Assembly: GCA_900708905.1 (NCBI GenBank)
Contig: CAADRB010000026.1
Location: forward strand, 162,988-226,987
Direction of reading: 5' to 3'
Source of the DNA: Hymenolepis diminuta
Taxonomy: Eukaryota > Platyhelminthes > Cestoda > Cyclophyllidea > Hymenolepididae
DNA: 64,000 bases
Shown here: positions 39,101 through 51,746 of the stretch, piece after piece
Layout: every line of letters starts with the position of its first letter
Numbering within the stretch: the first letter of the stretch is position 1
Notes under the pieces: generated by a model
The model's database searches: none
The model's input: the letters and a program-made list of their open reading frames with translations, nothing else
Told to the model about the DNA's origin: nothing
Made by a program: the position numbers and the translations under genes

Positions 39101-42100
39101 ATTGAAAGATGAATCTCACTAAACAAAAAAATCGAGCTATGATTGTGTACATCTTTTTCTTGATACTATGACATATCTACTAAACGTCGGCTACAAACAG
39201 ATTTCTGACTAACAGAATGAGGAAGAAACCCCTTTTATAATTGTTTAAGGATTGAGTTGGACCGCTTATGCTAGTGTAAAATACTCCCTAGCGGTAAAGA
39301 GTGCTCCATGGATAACCGGCAAACGAAAAATGCACGCCGTAGACATTTCTTTCACAATGAGTTTACATTACTTACCTGTCGGGAATTCTCAACCTCTCCA
39401 GCTCTAAAAGAGGCATTAAGAGCAGCCGCAGCAGAACCGCCCTCAGACATCTGTGGTACCTGAGCACCTGCAACATTAGCGGCAGTGGCATTTGCAGTTG
39501 CATTTATACGCGTCTCTCCGGCAGGCCACCAGAATTCCAGAGAAAGGCGGGCGTGGAGGGGTGAGCCTGGCACATCATAAAGGCGACACAGCGCGCCAAG
39601 GAGGACTGCAAAACCACCCGGATCGACACCCATTCGACGCACCATTGACTCATCCCAGAGACGCAACTCTCGTACGTTCTGTGGAAAGTTGATTAGGAGC
39701 TCAGTGAGGAGATTGTGCACTCGACGAACCCACATTGACTGTAATGGAAGTGAGTTGAGAAACATAACTACTTCATACAAAAAATCCACAAGGAAATCAC
39801 AGATAAAAGAAATATTAATGCAATTAAAGAAAGTAAAATGAGTAGCTTCTGATAATTACAGAGACCCAGATGATGAAAAGATCAAGTTATTTACACATTA
39901 AAAAATTCTTCAACAATTCATTTTAATCTAATGCGAGAGCTGAACGGCTTTGTCAACAACCTAAATCAAAATTGTAGCTATTTGAGTGACACGTGTCGGA
40001 TCAAAACACGGTGGACGGTGTCCTCATTCGTTGTAGATAACGAACCTATCAAATATCAAATCTAGAAGCATTATCAAGATCCGAACCAATATAATGTCAA
40101 AGAAGCCACATCATTAGAACAAGTTAACTTCATAAGTAGGAAGACTCCAACTCCATCAGGCTTTTCATCCATGCATAATCTCTAATATAAAGACTAACTG
40201 TCGCAGAGCAGGGACTGCAGATCGGCCCGCCCTAATCCCCACTGGGGTCTAGCGGCGGTGTAACACAGCAAGTTCGGCTAGTAAACAATAATGCGAGTTC
40301 ACGTTGATTTCGATCAATCTGTCTCTCTGTAATTTACGAAGAATTGTAGTCTTAGGTGAGTTATTGGCATCTTGAATATTAAATGCCAAAGCACTTGAAT
40401 TTGGGACACTCCAACATGGCTATTTATTATTTGACTGCTATATATTCCTCACCATTATACTGTACTACACACTGGTTATCCACGCGAAGAATAAATAGGT
40501 AATCCATACAAACTTACAGCTGGATTTGATGGACAGATAATGAAAGCCCAGTTTGGAAGAAAAACAACACAGTTTCGACAAATGATAGCGAATAATCTTA
40601 GACAAATCTCAGCTTATAACGTTATGTAACTATGAAGATGAGAAAGGCTAAACTATGCAATCAAATAAATTCATGAAGCTTTCTTCTACCGTCAGAAGAA
40701 TTAAACTCAAATTGTGAAAAAAACATGAATAAAAAACTTTGAATGTACATTCTTTAAGATTTAAAAAATTTCAAGCAAACAGCTTATGAAAGAATGCCAC
40801 TAATCACTATTTCAATTTTCAGTAAATAAATCTTCAAATTTCCGTCCCTTAATATCCTCTTTTATTTAATATAACATTGACAGTTACATATTTCGCCGTT
40901 AAAATCTAACTGAAACTGGAACTAAGCATTTTGTTCAAATGGAACTAATAATATGTTGGGAAATAGATGGAATGAATACAAACCTCCTGTTGAAAGTGAG
41001 ATGCGCCGAGCACACTGGCAAATAATAGAAACAGAGCGCGTGATCTCAGTGCAGTAGTAACGAGTTCGTCATCATCCACTGAGTCCCCAGCATCAATGCC
41101 AGTATCTCCACTATCACCACCTCGTCTGCGCCTCAAATCCGCTCGCAGATGGGCAGTTCGACGTAGTGTAATACCCCAGGCAATCTGGAGCAGACCGTAG
41201 ATACCTTCCACTGCAAGGGGATAATTCTTATGCTTGGAATCACCTGAGGAAGTTAGAAGGTCGGTCATAGTGGAGATGTAACCCTTCTCCCAATAGAGAG
41301 GGTGCTGTAGGTCTAAACGGGAGAAATAGGCATAATGTCCAAATGTGTCATTGGTATATGGGTAAAAATGTCAGAGGCCATGAGTTCAAAAATCAACAAA
41401 GCACATTCAGTGAACTTCGGGATCACGTGTATTTGGTAATGCTTATCAAAAAAGGGGCAGCATTATGCGGATTTCTTATCAGAAAGGCTTTAGAATGCTA
41501 CTCCTTTTCACAATAGAAAAGTTGGAAAACACCTTCACCGCAACAATCAGTTTGTGAGATTTCATGTTAATTGTTCCTATGAAAATAAAGGAAGGAAATA
41601 GAAAAGTACATCTTCTCAAATTATTTGAGAATGTAACGAAGTGAATATTTACAGAAATCGAAAGACGTTGATGCTTATCCAATTCTAAAATTCATATGAG
41701 AAATGAAATTGAAATTTCGTTATAATCGAGGCAAATTCAGTAGTATCAAGACAATTAACATTAACCTTGTATAAGATACGATGTGATGCATATTCAAGTT
41801 AGGATTTCATAATAACAAAATAACAACTAGGCTAAAACCCTTAAGAAGTTCCAATATTTATAAAAACATTCATTAAATAGTTATATGTAAAAAAAATTGA
41901 TAGAGGTATTCAATCAGCTAATCTGTTAACTTAACCGAACTTGTACTAACTATCCAATCTAAAGCTATGAAGACGAGACCACTCGAGGCCCTCTAATGTA
42001 CATTTTTGTTATCAAATTAAATGGGAAAAGCAAAAAAGTTCGGACAATAATTCTTGAAGAGACTTCACCCACTCATACACAATCTTTGAATATAAGCTTC

Positions 42101-43722
42101 AATAGAACATAAAACTCTCAAATGTCTCAGAATGAGGACAAATTAGGAAATGATTTCGATCACTATTCAAGATTCAGAGAAACAATCATTCGCTGATCTG
42201 GAATTTTAAGCATTTGACTGCCAAGGGATATGGGAAAATCATAACCAATGTTAGAAACTATTTATATAAATGTACCATTCATTGTTCCATAAAAAACAAA
42301 GCAACTCATCCATTTTTCGAACTTGTAACTTATTACACAAAGATCTTGTCGAATAATCTACCTATAAACCTCTAACCAGGCAAACTAATCTATTTTCTGA
42401 ACAATTATAAGGAAATTATACTAGCCTTCGTTTAAAAGCTGCATTTCTACGAAAACTCACGTACTGAATAAGTTCAAATAAAAGTTATGCTTCCGTCGAC
42501 AAATCCGTATAAAAATAATCATTAACACCTGCAGATTTTTCATTAAATTAACTATGTACACTAATAGTAGTGCATTGCTATGTAGGTAGAAATAAGTTTA
42601 AAGTTAATCAAATGAAGCTTCACATCAAACATCTAGATGAGAAATATAATTTAATCATCGAACCCTGTTCATCAGCATCAGAATATTGGTCCGCGGTAAT
42701 TCCAGGGGTACTAAAAGGTTCCAGAGAACAGAGAAGGGCCATGAGAAGATGAATGCTTCCATGATCTAAAGGAGCCGTTTCGTCATCAGGACACCTTCTA
42801 GCTTCACCAACGCCCATTTGGAAGTCCACGAGATGGGTTAGAAGTTGATTAAACTCTCCGGAAGAAAATGGAGTTTGGGCTGCCCAAAGCATGATACATT
42901 CAGCAATTCGTGACCGAATTGCTGCGAAGTGATGAAGAATATCATAACGATGCCGACGACCCTCAATCATACGAGCTGTATCCAGCTTTTTGTACTCTTC
43001 AATGGTATTAAAACTCCTCAGAAAAGCTAGACAAGCAAAGCGTGAAACAGATTAGAGGAAAAGTCCCAAAAAATGTGAGGCTTAGTATTAACAGCTCGAC
43101 TTACATAAAAGATTCTCCAAAAGACCATTTTTCCAGAGATCATCAGTGAATGAGGTGACAACATCTTCAATGTCTCGTGAGAGAGGACTATTTGAAGAAA
43201 CGCGACCAATACGATGACGGATAAGAGTCCGTAGCGCATTTGATAGAAGACTGTGGGCATCGTAATACAAAGAGATTGCTAAGGACAAACGACTAAGAGT
43301 ACTTGACTGAGAAGTTAAATGACCCTCAGCAGTTAGTAAAAGTTCTAGAGTTGTAATCTCATTTAGGTTGAAAAGATCGCTTAGTTTGCAAGTTTCTTCA
43401 ATAAGATCTCGAGTGAGAAGAATTTTCTGAGAGAGACCAGGAATTGAAATAGCTTCGACATCTGCCCTGGTAACTAACTGTCGATCTTTGGCAGATTTGG
43501 ACTAAAAGTGAATTTTTTGCAACATTAATACCTTTGTTAAAATAACGGAAGGTTATATTTTTCGATAAAGTCAGTAGCATTTACCTCTTTATGCATAGGA
43601 AAACTAAGTAAGTCCGATCTATGCCTTTTAATAACTGTCTCAAATTCCATTAACTGATCGACTCTATTGTTAACGAGAACATCGGTAACGATACTATTAA
43701 AGGCCTTGCAGGATGACCACAT
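24185..43722 (-). CDS. NUP205: Nuclear pore complex inner-ring scaffold Nup205
   Basis: Nup205 is an alpha-solenoid of the inner ring of the nuclear pore, binding Nup93 and Nup53/35. Coding exons, first to last: 43105-43722 interrupted by 43502-43584; 42631-43026; 40984-41312; 39376-39738; 37745-37898; 35246-35619; 34652-34918; 33786-34016; 32567-32827; 32310-32485; 31242-31367; 31052-31172; 30457-30978; 30051-30381; 29731-29895; 29499-29659; 28808-29429; 28662-28736; 27267-28374; 27053-27193; 26412-26569; 26060-26331; 25026-25135; 24842-24945; 24369-24571; 24185-24298. All 27 join in phase to about 2472 residues (human 2012). Landmarks: RRVHNLLTELLINFPQNVRE...LEFWWP, YPITQAFLNLLTTL, TMRAYRQKNER|WEIA, GYPRTCLHAILDLIE, QRVRANYYGALCYILD, IYQSKMALLTLIASTQLGA and YLLWRHLACFLAS. 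Extra length comes largely from insertions: Asp/Gly/Arg-rich in exon 4, Ala/Asn-rich in exon 5 and Ala/Gln-rich in exon 7. Start: ATG before WSSCKAF, the first in frame. Confidence 0.93.
31368..32309 (-). other. NUP205 intron of 942 bases
   Basis: No recognisable feature. Other central NUP205 introns over 300 bases (32828-33785, 26570-27052, 25136-26059) are likewise empty apart from the rejected candidate exon at 33470-33602. Confidence 0.6.
34220..34480 (-). repeat. tRNA-derived SINE-like element (copy 1, in a NUP205 intron)
   Basis: Read on the minus strand the head resembles a tRNA-type RNA polymerase III promoter. A box A-like GTGGTGCAGTGATCAACG lies at 34409-34426, and about 30 bases on comes a box B-like stretch (AGGATCGGTGT) at about 34371-34383. 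The word ACACCGATCC (plus strand, 34371-34380) recurs exactly in copy 2 at 44424-44433. Boundaries are approximate, and no poly(A) tail or target-site duplication was confirmed. Confidence 0.45.
34919..42630 (-). other. Large 5' introns of NUP205
   Basis: Introns 41313-42630, 39739-40983, 37899-39375, 35620-37744 and 34919-35245 are AT-rich. A GC-richer patch at 35990-36180 and another at 40200-40290 stand out, and a perfect 10-bp palindrome (GACACGTGTC) sits at 39988-39997. No open frame in these introns has recognisable protein content. Confidence 0.6.
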
Positions 43723-44712
43723 TTTTGTAAAAAAAAAGAGTAGGACGAGCGCCAAACCGTAGTCAAGGCTAATTTAGACCATGTGCGAGAATTTAAAAAT
43801 TACCATCAAGGTCAATACAAGTTTTATGAAATTTCGAAATAATATGATCAGTTATAACTTAATCAATTAAGATCCCCACTATCAAAATTTGTTCTTTCTT
43901 GGTCGGCTTATTTAGTTGATTTAGAGATACCGAACAGTTATATAATATGATAGAGTTTTAATATTTTCATCTGTAAGAAATGAACCTTTTGTTCATTATT
44001 TGTGTTTTTGAACATATCCGCAAGTTGTTCTTATTATATTACACTGTGACTTATAATTCTATGTGTATTTTGATATAGTGATGTGAAGTTTCATTTCAGG
44101 AACTCCAGAACCTGTGCATTATATGGTATTGAATGGGAGTTGAAATTAATTGATCGTTCACGTTCTACATCTGTTAATCTACACTTCAGTAAACATTCCT
44201 AATCATTTCGCTTAAATTGCTATAGAGAGCATGTGCCTATTAGCAGCTAGAGATTCGGAAAGACAAGATACCGACTGCATCAACTGCCTCCCACATAGCC
44301 GATCCGATTGTGCACTCATGACAGCCAATTACCCCAGGAGACGTAGATCAAACGAGATAGCTTTCCCTGCCATCTCCTAACTGCTCCAAAAACACGAGTG
44401 GCTTAACCTATTACGTTTATATGACACCGATCCCCACAGCATAAGCTCAAACTCGGCTCAATATTTTCACAAGACTTCCACCGTTTCACCTTTAATTTGT
44501 TTCTAAACGCTCTGTTCACTGCCCACCCACCCCTCCCCTTCCCCCATATGTAAATGCACAAATAGTATAGCAAAGAAATATTTGAAAATTATTATATTTC
44601 ATGACGTTTTCCAATTAGAAAACCGGGGAATACATATATACTAATCTTTCTAGTAGGGGATTCGATATCAGCAAGAGAAAATGGTAAAGTACGTTCCGCT
44701 CTGCTGCTCCCT
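43723..44712. other. NDUFS1-NUP205 spacer
   Basis: About 990 bases between the NDUFS1 stop and the NUP205 ATG on the minus strand. It must hold the NDUFS1 3' UTR and NUP205 promoter. Its GC-richer part, 44220-44540, is the second SINE-like copy. Confidence 0.55.
44230..44540 (-). repeat. tRNA-derived SINE-like element (copy 2)
   Basis: On the minus strand GGGGATCGGTGTCATATAAA continues into sequence that can be followed against copy 1 (34.2-34.5 kb) with gaps, sharing the exact 10-mer GGATCGGTGT. The box A side is degraded. GC content is higher than the flanks, as expected for an inserted element. Ends are approximate. Confidence 0.35.
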
Positions 44713-47700
44713 TTACTCATTGAAATTAGAATTTTCTGGAGGAACATGAGTCTTGAATGCTTTCACACAACGTGACATTGTTTGTGAGGCCCGACTGATA
44801 GCATCAGTCATAAAGTATTGGTACAATTCCTTCATAGAAACTGTCAATGGCGCCTTTGAGTCAAGGTTCTTTGACTCCCTTTGGTATTGTGCCTGAAACG
44901 AATGAAAGCAGATCACGATACGACCATAAAACTACTTAAATAAAAATAGCATTGAACCCACTTTGGTTTCATCAACAGCAACCTTGAGACAGGATGAATC
45001 AACGAATTGAACTCTGTCTATTTCGAGGAGATTAGGAGCAACTTGACTGATACGCAAGTGGATACCTTCAACGTCATCGTACGCTAGGGGACATCCAGAA
45101 ACCTCGGAGATGGCACGGAGGATGGCCCAGTCTTGGCGAGCATCACCAGGGGGAGCAACTGCAGGTTGAGTACATTGAGCTCGACCCTCCATGTTGGCAT
45201 AAATTGCGTGCTTCTCAGTGTATGCAGCGCCCGGCAAGACAATGTCTGACATTTGTGCTCCGTGATCACCATTATGACCTGCAAATTGGTAAAATATCAA
45301 TGGCTTAATTTAATCCTATCAAAGTTAAAATATACAGACATACTATAATGATTACTTTTACAACAATAATAGATAAGACTTCAAAAGGAGGACGATATGA
45401 GCACTTTATGAAGAATGAGGCAAACAGGGTTTGATTCATGATAAAATTTACCTTTTAATAAGTTAGATTTGTATTTGAGTAGCAGTGACTCAAGCATTGA
45501 AACAAATGAAAATTGAGTCCCATTGCATTTTGTTAAAATATTCTGAAAAATTGCTATAAATTTCGATAAAGTGGTAGAAAACTACACCTATAATTACTTC
45601 AAAAAAGAAGTTTAAATAACGAAACTAGACCTCTTCATAAGCATAAAAGTGAAGTTACAAATACTGGCCTTTCTTAAACATTCTCAAATGTCTGCCATTA
45701 CGGCAAAATTTGACAGAAATCAATTCCACGCTTATTTTGTTCTTACGCGGATTTCAAATACGCTAAATATAAAAAACAACAAATTATATTCATAATCTTA
45801 ATTTCTTTCTCTGGATTCAGATAACGGCTACGTGAAATTACAGACAGTACAACAACCACCATTGTGTTTATCAATCTCAAAAATATTTTGACTAATTTCG
45901 AACCTATTTCTAACTAATAGACTAGGAGTGACCAATATTCAATACGTCGTAAACAGATATTTCGAAATATAAAATAAATTAGATAATTAAAAACGTTTAA
46001 GTACTACAAAAGTAATGACAATCGTAGAAAACATTCCAACTCATTTTGCTTTCATTCAAAATAATGTCTTAAAATCGCCCTCGTAACACATCTTACTAGT
46101 AACACTAAGACTGGCAGTGAACCTACCGATATAAATGACCATACAATCCTCAGGCAGATCAGCACGAGTAAGACCTCCCTGATCCGCACCCAAGAGAATA
46201 GCCACCTTAGGTTTAGCAACACGGAGTCCTTCCAGACCAGCGTTATAGCCCAAATCCAGTGCAGAAACTTGAGAAGCATAGCGATGGAGGACATTGAATC
46301 GGCGTGCACCCTCCTCAGGAGTTGGAGCCGAATGGATAGCGAGTTTTTGAGCAGCAGTGTGGAGAGCTGCCCCGTCAGGACGCTGGAGGGCTTCAGAGCC
46401 CACGATAATGAGTGGGTTTTTGGCTGCTGTCAAACGCTAAAAGGAAGAGCGAACTTTGCAATTAACTGCTTTAAAGGGAAATCTTAAGCTCTGGTACACC
46501 AAGAACTATGATTTAAGGGAAGACATCATAAGCTCCAAGCATGGTGATAAGCCAAAAACCTAACCAAAGCCTATACATAAGCACAGAATATCGGTTATTG
46601 ACTAGAACAGGACGTAAAATCATCGTCAAATTCCTCGCTAGTTTCAGGGTTGCGACCACTTAGATAGGGTCGCTTCCGCTCACCTTTCTCGATCCTTATT
46701 TCTACCTTTCAGACATCTTATAGACCCTATAACCTTTCATATAACTTGCCTTTTCCATAATGACATACCTCAATAAAGACCTACCTAAGCCACGCTTCAA
46801 ACGATATATAGTGATTCCAATTAAACGTCATTGTATTAGGCTTCAATAGAGCAACTTTGTAACTGTGTCCTTCCTAAGTCCTAGGAAACCCTATTGATTC
46901 TCTTAATATATAAATCATACTAGATAACCCTCAGCCTTGTACGCAATATTTTTAAATGTAAGCATTATATAGCAAAGAAAAACGGCTAAACCCGAATACT
47001 CAAAGTGGAAAAGAATAATAGGAATTTTGAAAATTTACGTTTAAATATCTAACAGTCATTTTCGATAAGAGCTGAAAGTAATTGATTTGATTATTAACCT
47101 GATGTTTTAGATAGAATCAGCTACAAAAGGAAAGGATATGGAGACTCATAAGGAAATCGTACTAATTAAACAACTTACGAAGCCCTGCTAAAAAATTTCT
47201 CTCATACCCGCTATGTTAAAATTGTAAGCTACGGAATATCATATAAGATCATTCGCCTTCTCAACAGCTGAAAAAAATAATAAATAGAAGCGGAAAGATC
47301 GACCCTTCTTGATTTAATAATATCGGTCAATAAGCACTGAACATCGCAGACAAGTATTTGCTGCAATCCAGGAGACAATTCATGAAATCTGAATTTCGGA
47401 ACGTGAAACGTCCATTTAGTAAACATTGTACAACCCGATTCCACCTTTTTGATACCTTGATGTTGCTCTCCGTATCTTTTTAATACCCTCCACTTTATCA
47501 ATTATTGAACCTACAGTTATTCGATGTCAGTTGATTCCCACCACTAAAAATTGCAAAATTTTTTCATTGCTATGGATATAAATGAAACAATTTAGCATTT
47601 CATTTATTTAACAAAAAATCAGATATGAATAGATCCTGTTCACATGATAATAAATAGTTCACCGATCAGTCCTATTTAAAAACATTCCACAGCAAATCGT

Positions 47701-49980
47701 ACATGGAACCCAAACACCTTAAATCAAAACAACTTGGATTAATCAAGATTGAGAAAGGCAAACCTATCCTCTGAACTCAGTTTGAGCTCTAATGATTGAA
47801 TTACAATTCAATTACAATTACAATTAATATTAATAGTAAGTATCGGGAATCCTCTATCCAGAATCAAATCTTATGCATAAACAGCAACTTCTGCAAAGTA
47901 AACAAAAGATAAACGTGTACTTTAAATCTACCGAGCCACACAAGAAATAGTTTAGCGACAGCACAAATGATCAGCTAGTACATAATCTAGTGATTATTTC
48001 AAAAAAGCTTGCCTTAGCGAAGGGATGCTTTCCGGCAATTATTTCATTGATAACAGATGCAGATGTCCCGAGATGCTGAAAATATTATAATATTATTGAT
48101 TTCCATAAATGCAACATTACTGGTATTCAAATAAATAGACAACAAAGTCATCCAATCATCTGCGTACTATATAATCTCAACGCACCTCATAGTCGTAGGT
48201 GAGATCAACTTGTTCACCAATCAGCGCGACATCCAGCTCATTGTTGAGCCAATTCTTACGAACACGAGCATTAATCAGTGGAGCTTCAAATCGAGGATTA
48301 GTTCCAACAAAAAGAACCAAATCGGCTTCATCAATTCCAGCAATCTTAGAATTGAAGATGTAATTTGATCGTATATCAGTTCTAAAATTGTACTTTCTTA
48401 AATAACCGCGAAATAAGTAGAAAGCATTTCATTTGCGAAACCTACCTATTTGATGGGAAATTTTCTTCAGTGAAAACAAGCTCAGAATTCATCGCATTAG
48501 CCAAATCCTTAGCGGCCATAAGCGTTTCCGCATCAGCGAAAGGACCAGCAATGACGGCAATTTGATTAGGCTGGCACTTTGCGGGTTCAGTCGAGCCCAG
48601 AGACACTAATTTCTCGCCAATCGCAATAAGAGCCTCTTCCCAGGATGATCTATCGTGTAACTCACCGCCCTTGCGACGCATCAGTGGAACAACAAGGCGT
48701 TGGCGTTTGAGACCATCGCAAGCGCAGCGAGACTTATCTGCCAACCATTCCTCATTCACATCCTCATTCAAACGAGGCAGAATACGCAGAACTTCGTTAG
48801 TTCGCATTGAAATCACAATGTTTGATCCAACAGCATCCATAACATCGACAGATTCAATTCGACGAGTTTCCCAAGGTCTAGCAACAAATGAGTAGGGTTT
48901 TGAGAGCAAAGCACCAACTGGACACAGATCAGCAACGTTTCCAGAGAGTTCGCTCTCAATCATGCGGTTAACGTACGTGCCGATTTGCATGTTGTTACTG
49001 CGTCCAGTGGTACCGAGATGAGAAACGCCACAAACTTCATTGACATAGCGGACACAACGAGTGCAGTGAATGCATCGAGTCATGCAGGTCTTGATTAATG
49101 GACCCATATTGAAGTCTTCAACAGCTCGTTTGCCTGAAAATGAGTTGTCAGTGAAGCGGGATCGATCGGAACCGAATACCATAGACTGATCCTGGAGATC
49201 ACATTCACCACCCTGATCACATATTGGACAGTCGAGAGGATGATTAACCAACAGGAATTCCATGACACCTTCACGGGCTTTACGGGTCATTTCCGAATCA
49301 GTTTTGATTTTCATGCCTTTCCATATGGGCATGGCACAGCTGGCAACAGGTTTCACTGAATTTTCAACTTCAACCAAACACATACGGCAACTGCCAGCAA
49401 TTGAGAGACGCTCATGATAGCAGAATCTAAATTTGAATCAAAATTTTACATAAATAATAATACTAATAACCAGCACTGATTCTTCGAAATACATAGCAAC
49501 TAACCGTGGGATTTCGACTCCTACCAAACTGCACGCTTGAAGAACGGTCATGCCTGGATCGCAAAGCACGGGTTTGCCATCGACATAAACTTCAATTCTA
49601 TTATCCTCGGGTTTAGGAGGAGAAGTCTCCGCTTTGGGTTTGGAGCCGGCGGTAGCTGTGGCCAGAGCCGGAGATCGCAAACTCTGAGTTACATGGAAAG
49701 ACTTCCATCTGGCTACATCTACAGTAATAAAAAATTACATGAGTATATGGAAAAATTTAAATTTTGGTATAAGAAAATAACTTTTTATTGAGTAATTACG
49801 TTTACATTAGAAGCTCAAAATGAAGAATTGCATCAAGCAAGTGAAAATTTAACGGTTTCGCTCAATTATAACTAAAACAATGTGGAAAAAGCGATTTGTA
49901 TTGTAATAAATATATTATTTTAACCTACTTCTGGTGATATTTTCCAGTGGTTTCGCCTTGAAGACTGAAAGGCCCAACAT
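44713..49980 (-). CDS. NDUFS1: NADH:ubiquinone oxidoreductase 75-kDa iron-sulfur subunit, mitochondrial
   Basis: NDUFS1 is the largest subunit of respiratory complex I and carries three of its Fe-S clusters in the matrix arm. Exons: 49929-49980, 49505-49718, 48446-49426, 48186-48381, 48013-48075, 46127-46436, 44962-45278, 44713-44892; phases agree, about 770 residues (human 727). The first exon plus start of exon 2 gives a basic amphipathic presequence ([14 protein letters not shown]), so the start is chosen with confidence. Cluster motifs: 2Fe-2S region [16 protein letters not shown] with [11 protein letters not shown] before it; [19 protein letters not shown], supplying the His/Cys-ligated 4Fe-4S; and [17 protein letters not shown] with DLCPVGAL for the next 4Fe-4S. 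The molybdopterin-oxidoreductase-like body follows ([32 protein letters not shown]), ending in [17 protein letters not shown]. Intron 46437-48012 uses a GC donor. Complex I remains relevant in helminths that respire with rhodoquinone. Confidence 0.95.
46437..48012 (-). other. NDUFS1 GC-AG intron
   Basis: The donor reads AAG|GCAAGC, close to the consensus of the minor GC-AG class, and the acceptor TTTTAG|CGT. Using it restores [18 protein letters not shown], which lines up with the family; the nearest in-phase GT alternatives do not. The intron contains a minus-strand fragment (47229-47427) also found at 61 kb. A short AATTAC simple repeat lies near 47800-47830. Confidence 0.8.
47229..47427 (-). 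pseudogene. Fragment A of a duplicated coding-like sequence (possible nuclear-receptor LBD remnant)
   Basis: On the minus strand the frame runs [20 protein letters not shown] then [15 protein letters not shown], ending in TAG after about 66 codons. The DNA is clearly homologous, over about 190 bases, to 60951-61150 on the plus strand; long shared words include CAGTGCTTATTGACC and GCTGTTGAGAAGGC. The FxK...VPxF...L...Q..L pattern loosely resembles the helix 3-5 signature of nuclear-receptor ligand-binding domains. That is a suggestion only; a transposon or other gene fragment is equally possible. Confidence 0.45.
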
Positions 49981-51746
49981 TTTACGAAATAGACAAGATT
50001 CCGGTGGAGCGCCAATCAGAGTTTAACGAATTAAGTTTCTCTAAGAGAAAAGAAGGCTAATTAGTTTTTAATGCCATCAAAGTGCATAAATTTTTAGAGA
50101 AATATTATTTTAGATAAAATACTTTTACTTTGCTTTAGGAATATATTTTAAGGCTGGACTTATGATCTTCACATTTTTACCTCTTTAAATGTACGAATAG
50201 ATTATATTAGTATTTATTGAGTTTGGATAATCACGATTGTGTTGCGTAAACGTCATTCTTCACAAAAATATTTAATTTTAGTCAAGTATACACGGTAAAT
50301 TTATTCTGGTAATCTTTCTTAACTTGCTGTTCCTTATTTTAAAAATTTCCATACATCTGCCAGTGGTTCAATGGTCCACACGCAGAGGTTTTAGGGTCAA
50401 TGCCCATCGGTGCATATTCAATCACATTGATTGATTCCACTTTGTCGGAACAATATTTTTCCATAAGGGATACTGTAGTGGCCACTTAGAGAACGGTGAG
50501 TGTTCTTAGCTAGGTTTACGTCTCCACAAAAGATGATGCCTTAGAACTCTTCTGCTGGATCAATCGTTTGTACGGTTCAGCTGGTTCGAGATGAATTAAC
50601 ACCCGATTAGAAATCTCGTTAGTCTTAAACATCTGTGATGACACTCTAACAGCAATACCCTATAGTCAATTGCTTCTACTTGCCACTATATATATATTTA
50701 TATATGACATCCATTTCAAATACGCATCAGTAGTTAGACATAGCTTTGTTTGAATAATAAAGCATGTTCTTCCACTCGGGTTGCTATCGAATTTATTGTT
50801 CATTGTCTTAAGTAATTAAACATGTTGGTTTCATCGTGGTTATCCATTAACGTATGCGCATGCAACAACCACTCATTTGCAATTCCACAGCTAATGAAAC
50901 AAAAACTCAAATTTTAATGCATAGTCTTAGATTACCAAAATCAATTACTTGTTTGTCATTCCACATTCTAAAAATAAACAAATATTATGTCAAAGTAGAT
51001 GGCTAATTACTGGTCTGATAAGTAGAACCCCCTTAATGTTTCTTTACAAGATATAAATTAATGACCATCAACTAATTCTTATAATTTTTGATTATTCTGC
51101 AAGAACGACTAAAAATATGAAGTAGTATTTTCATGTAAACATGTAAATTAATTCACAAAAGCCACTGTAAATGAAACATGTGATAAATGCTTAATATATT
51201 TACGCCAATACTGGTATCCGTTATACGCTCTGGGCCTGGTATTTAACTCAGAATTAACTCGGTATTTAAATCGGTAAAGAAATAGCGACTTCTGGGGCAT
51301 TTCAGCTTAGATTAATAAGAAATATTAAAATACTAAGTCAAAATAAGATAAGGATGATGGGAGTTTTCCACTAAAGCACAGTTTAAGAAAACGACCAACA
51401 ATATATTATGTAATCAAATGCCGTAACCCGTTTTCGTATTGCTTTTGCATCAATAGTGGTGCCCACTGGCTTTAGTGAATACATTTTTTAGTTGTTCAAG
51501 TGTTGAGCTATAAAAACACTAACATTGTGAAAAAAGCTTAAATCACAAACTAGGTCAGATCGGAATAAATTAAAAGATAAATATAATTTAAAATATAATT
51601 CATCTTTTACTTTTTATGATTACAAAAATACATGGAAAGAATTTCCTTCTTATGAGTTTTGAACTTTCCCATTTATGAATGACAGCCTTGAGTTAATGTG
51701 TTGACCTTTCCCATTGAGCCTTACCATTATTAACCTTTTTTAATTA
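49981..51746. other. Divergent spacer between NDUFS1 and C5orf22
   Basis: About 1.77 kb between two head-to-head genes, so both promoters should lie here. It also holds the third SINE-like copy. No clear TATA boxes or coding frame were seen. Confidence 0.5.
50345..50600 (+). repeat. tRNA-derived SINE-like element (copy 3)
   Basis: GTGGTTCAATGGTCCACACG has a good box A (TGGTTCAATGG) and is followed after about 27 bases by a box B-like GGGTCAATGCC, then ATCGGTG as in copy 1. The spacing fits an internal polymerase III promoter. It is more GC-rich than its flanks. Similarity to copy 1 continues more weakly for about 150 bases. Ends are approximate. Confidence 0.4.

Noticed and set aside
39988..39997. 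Perfect palindrome GACACGTGTC containing an E-box, in a NUP205 intron
   Set aside because: A single 10-bp palindrome in a long intron is expected by chance and has no supporting context.
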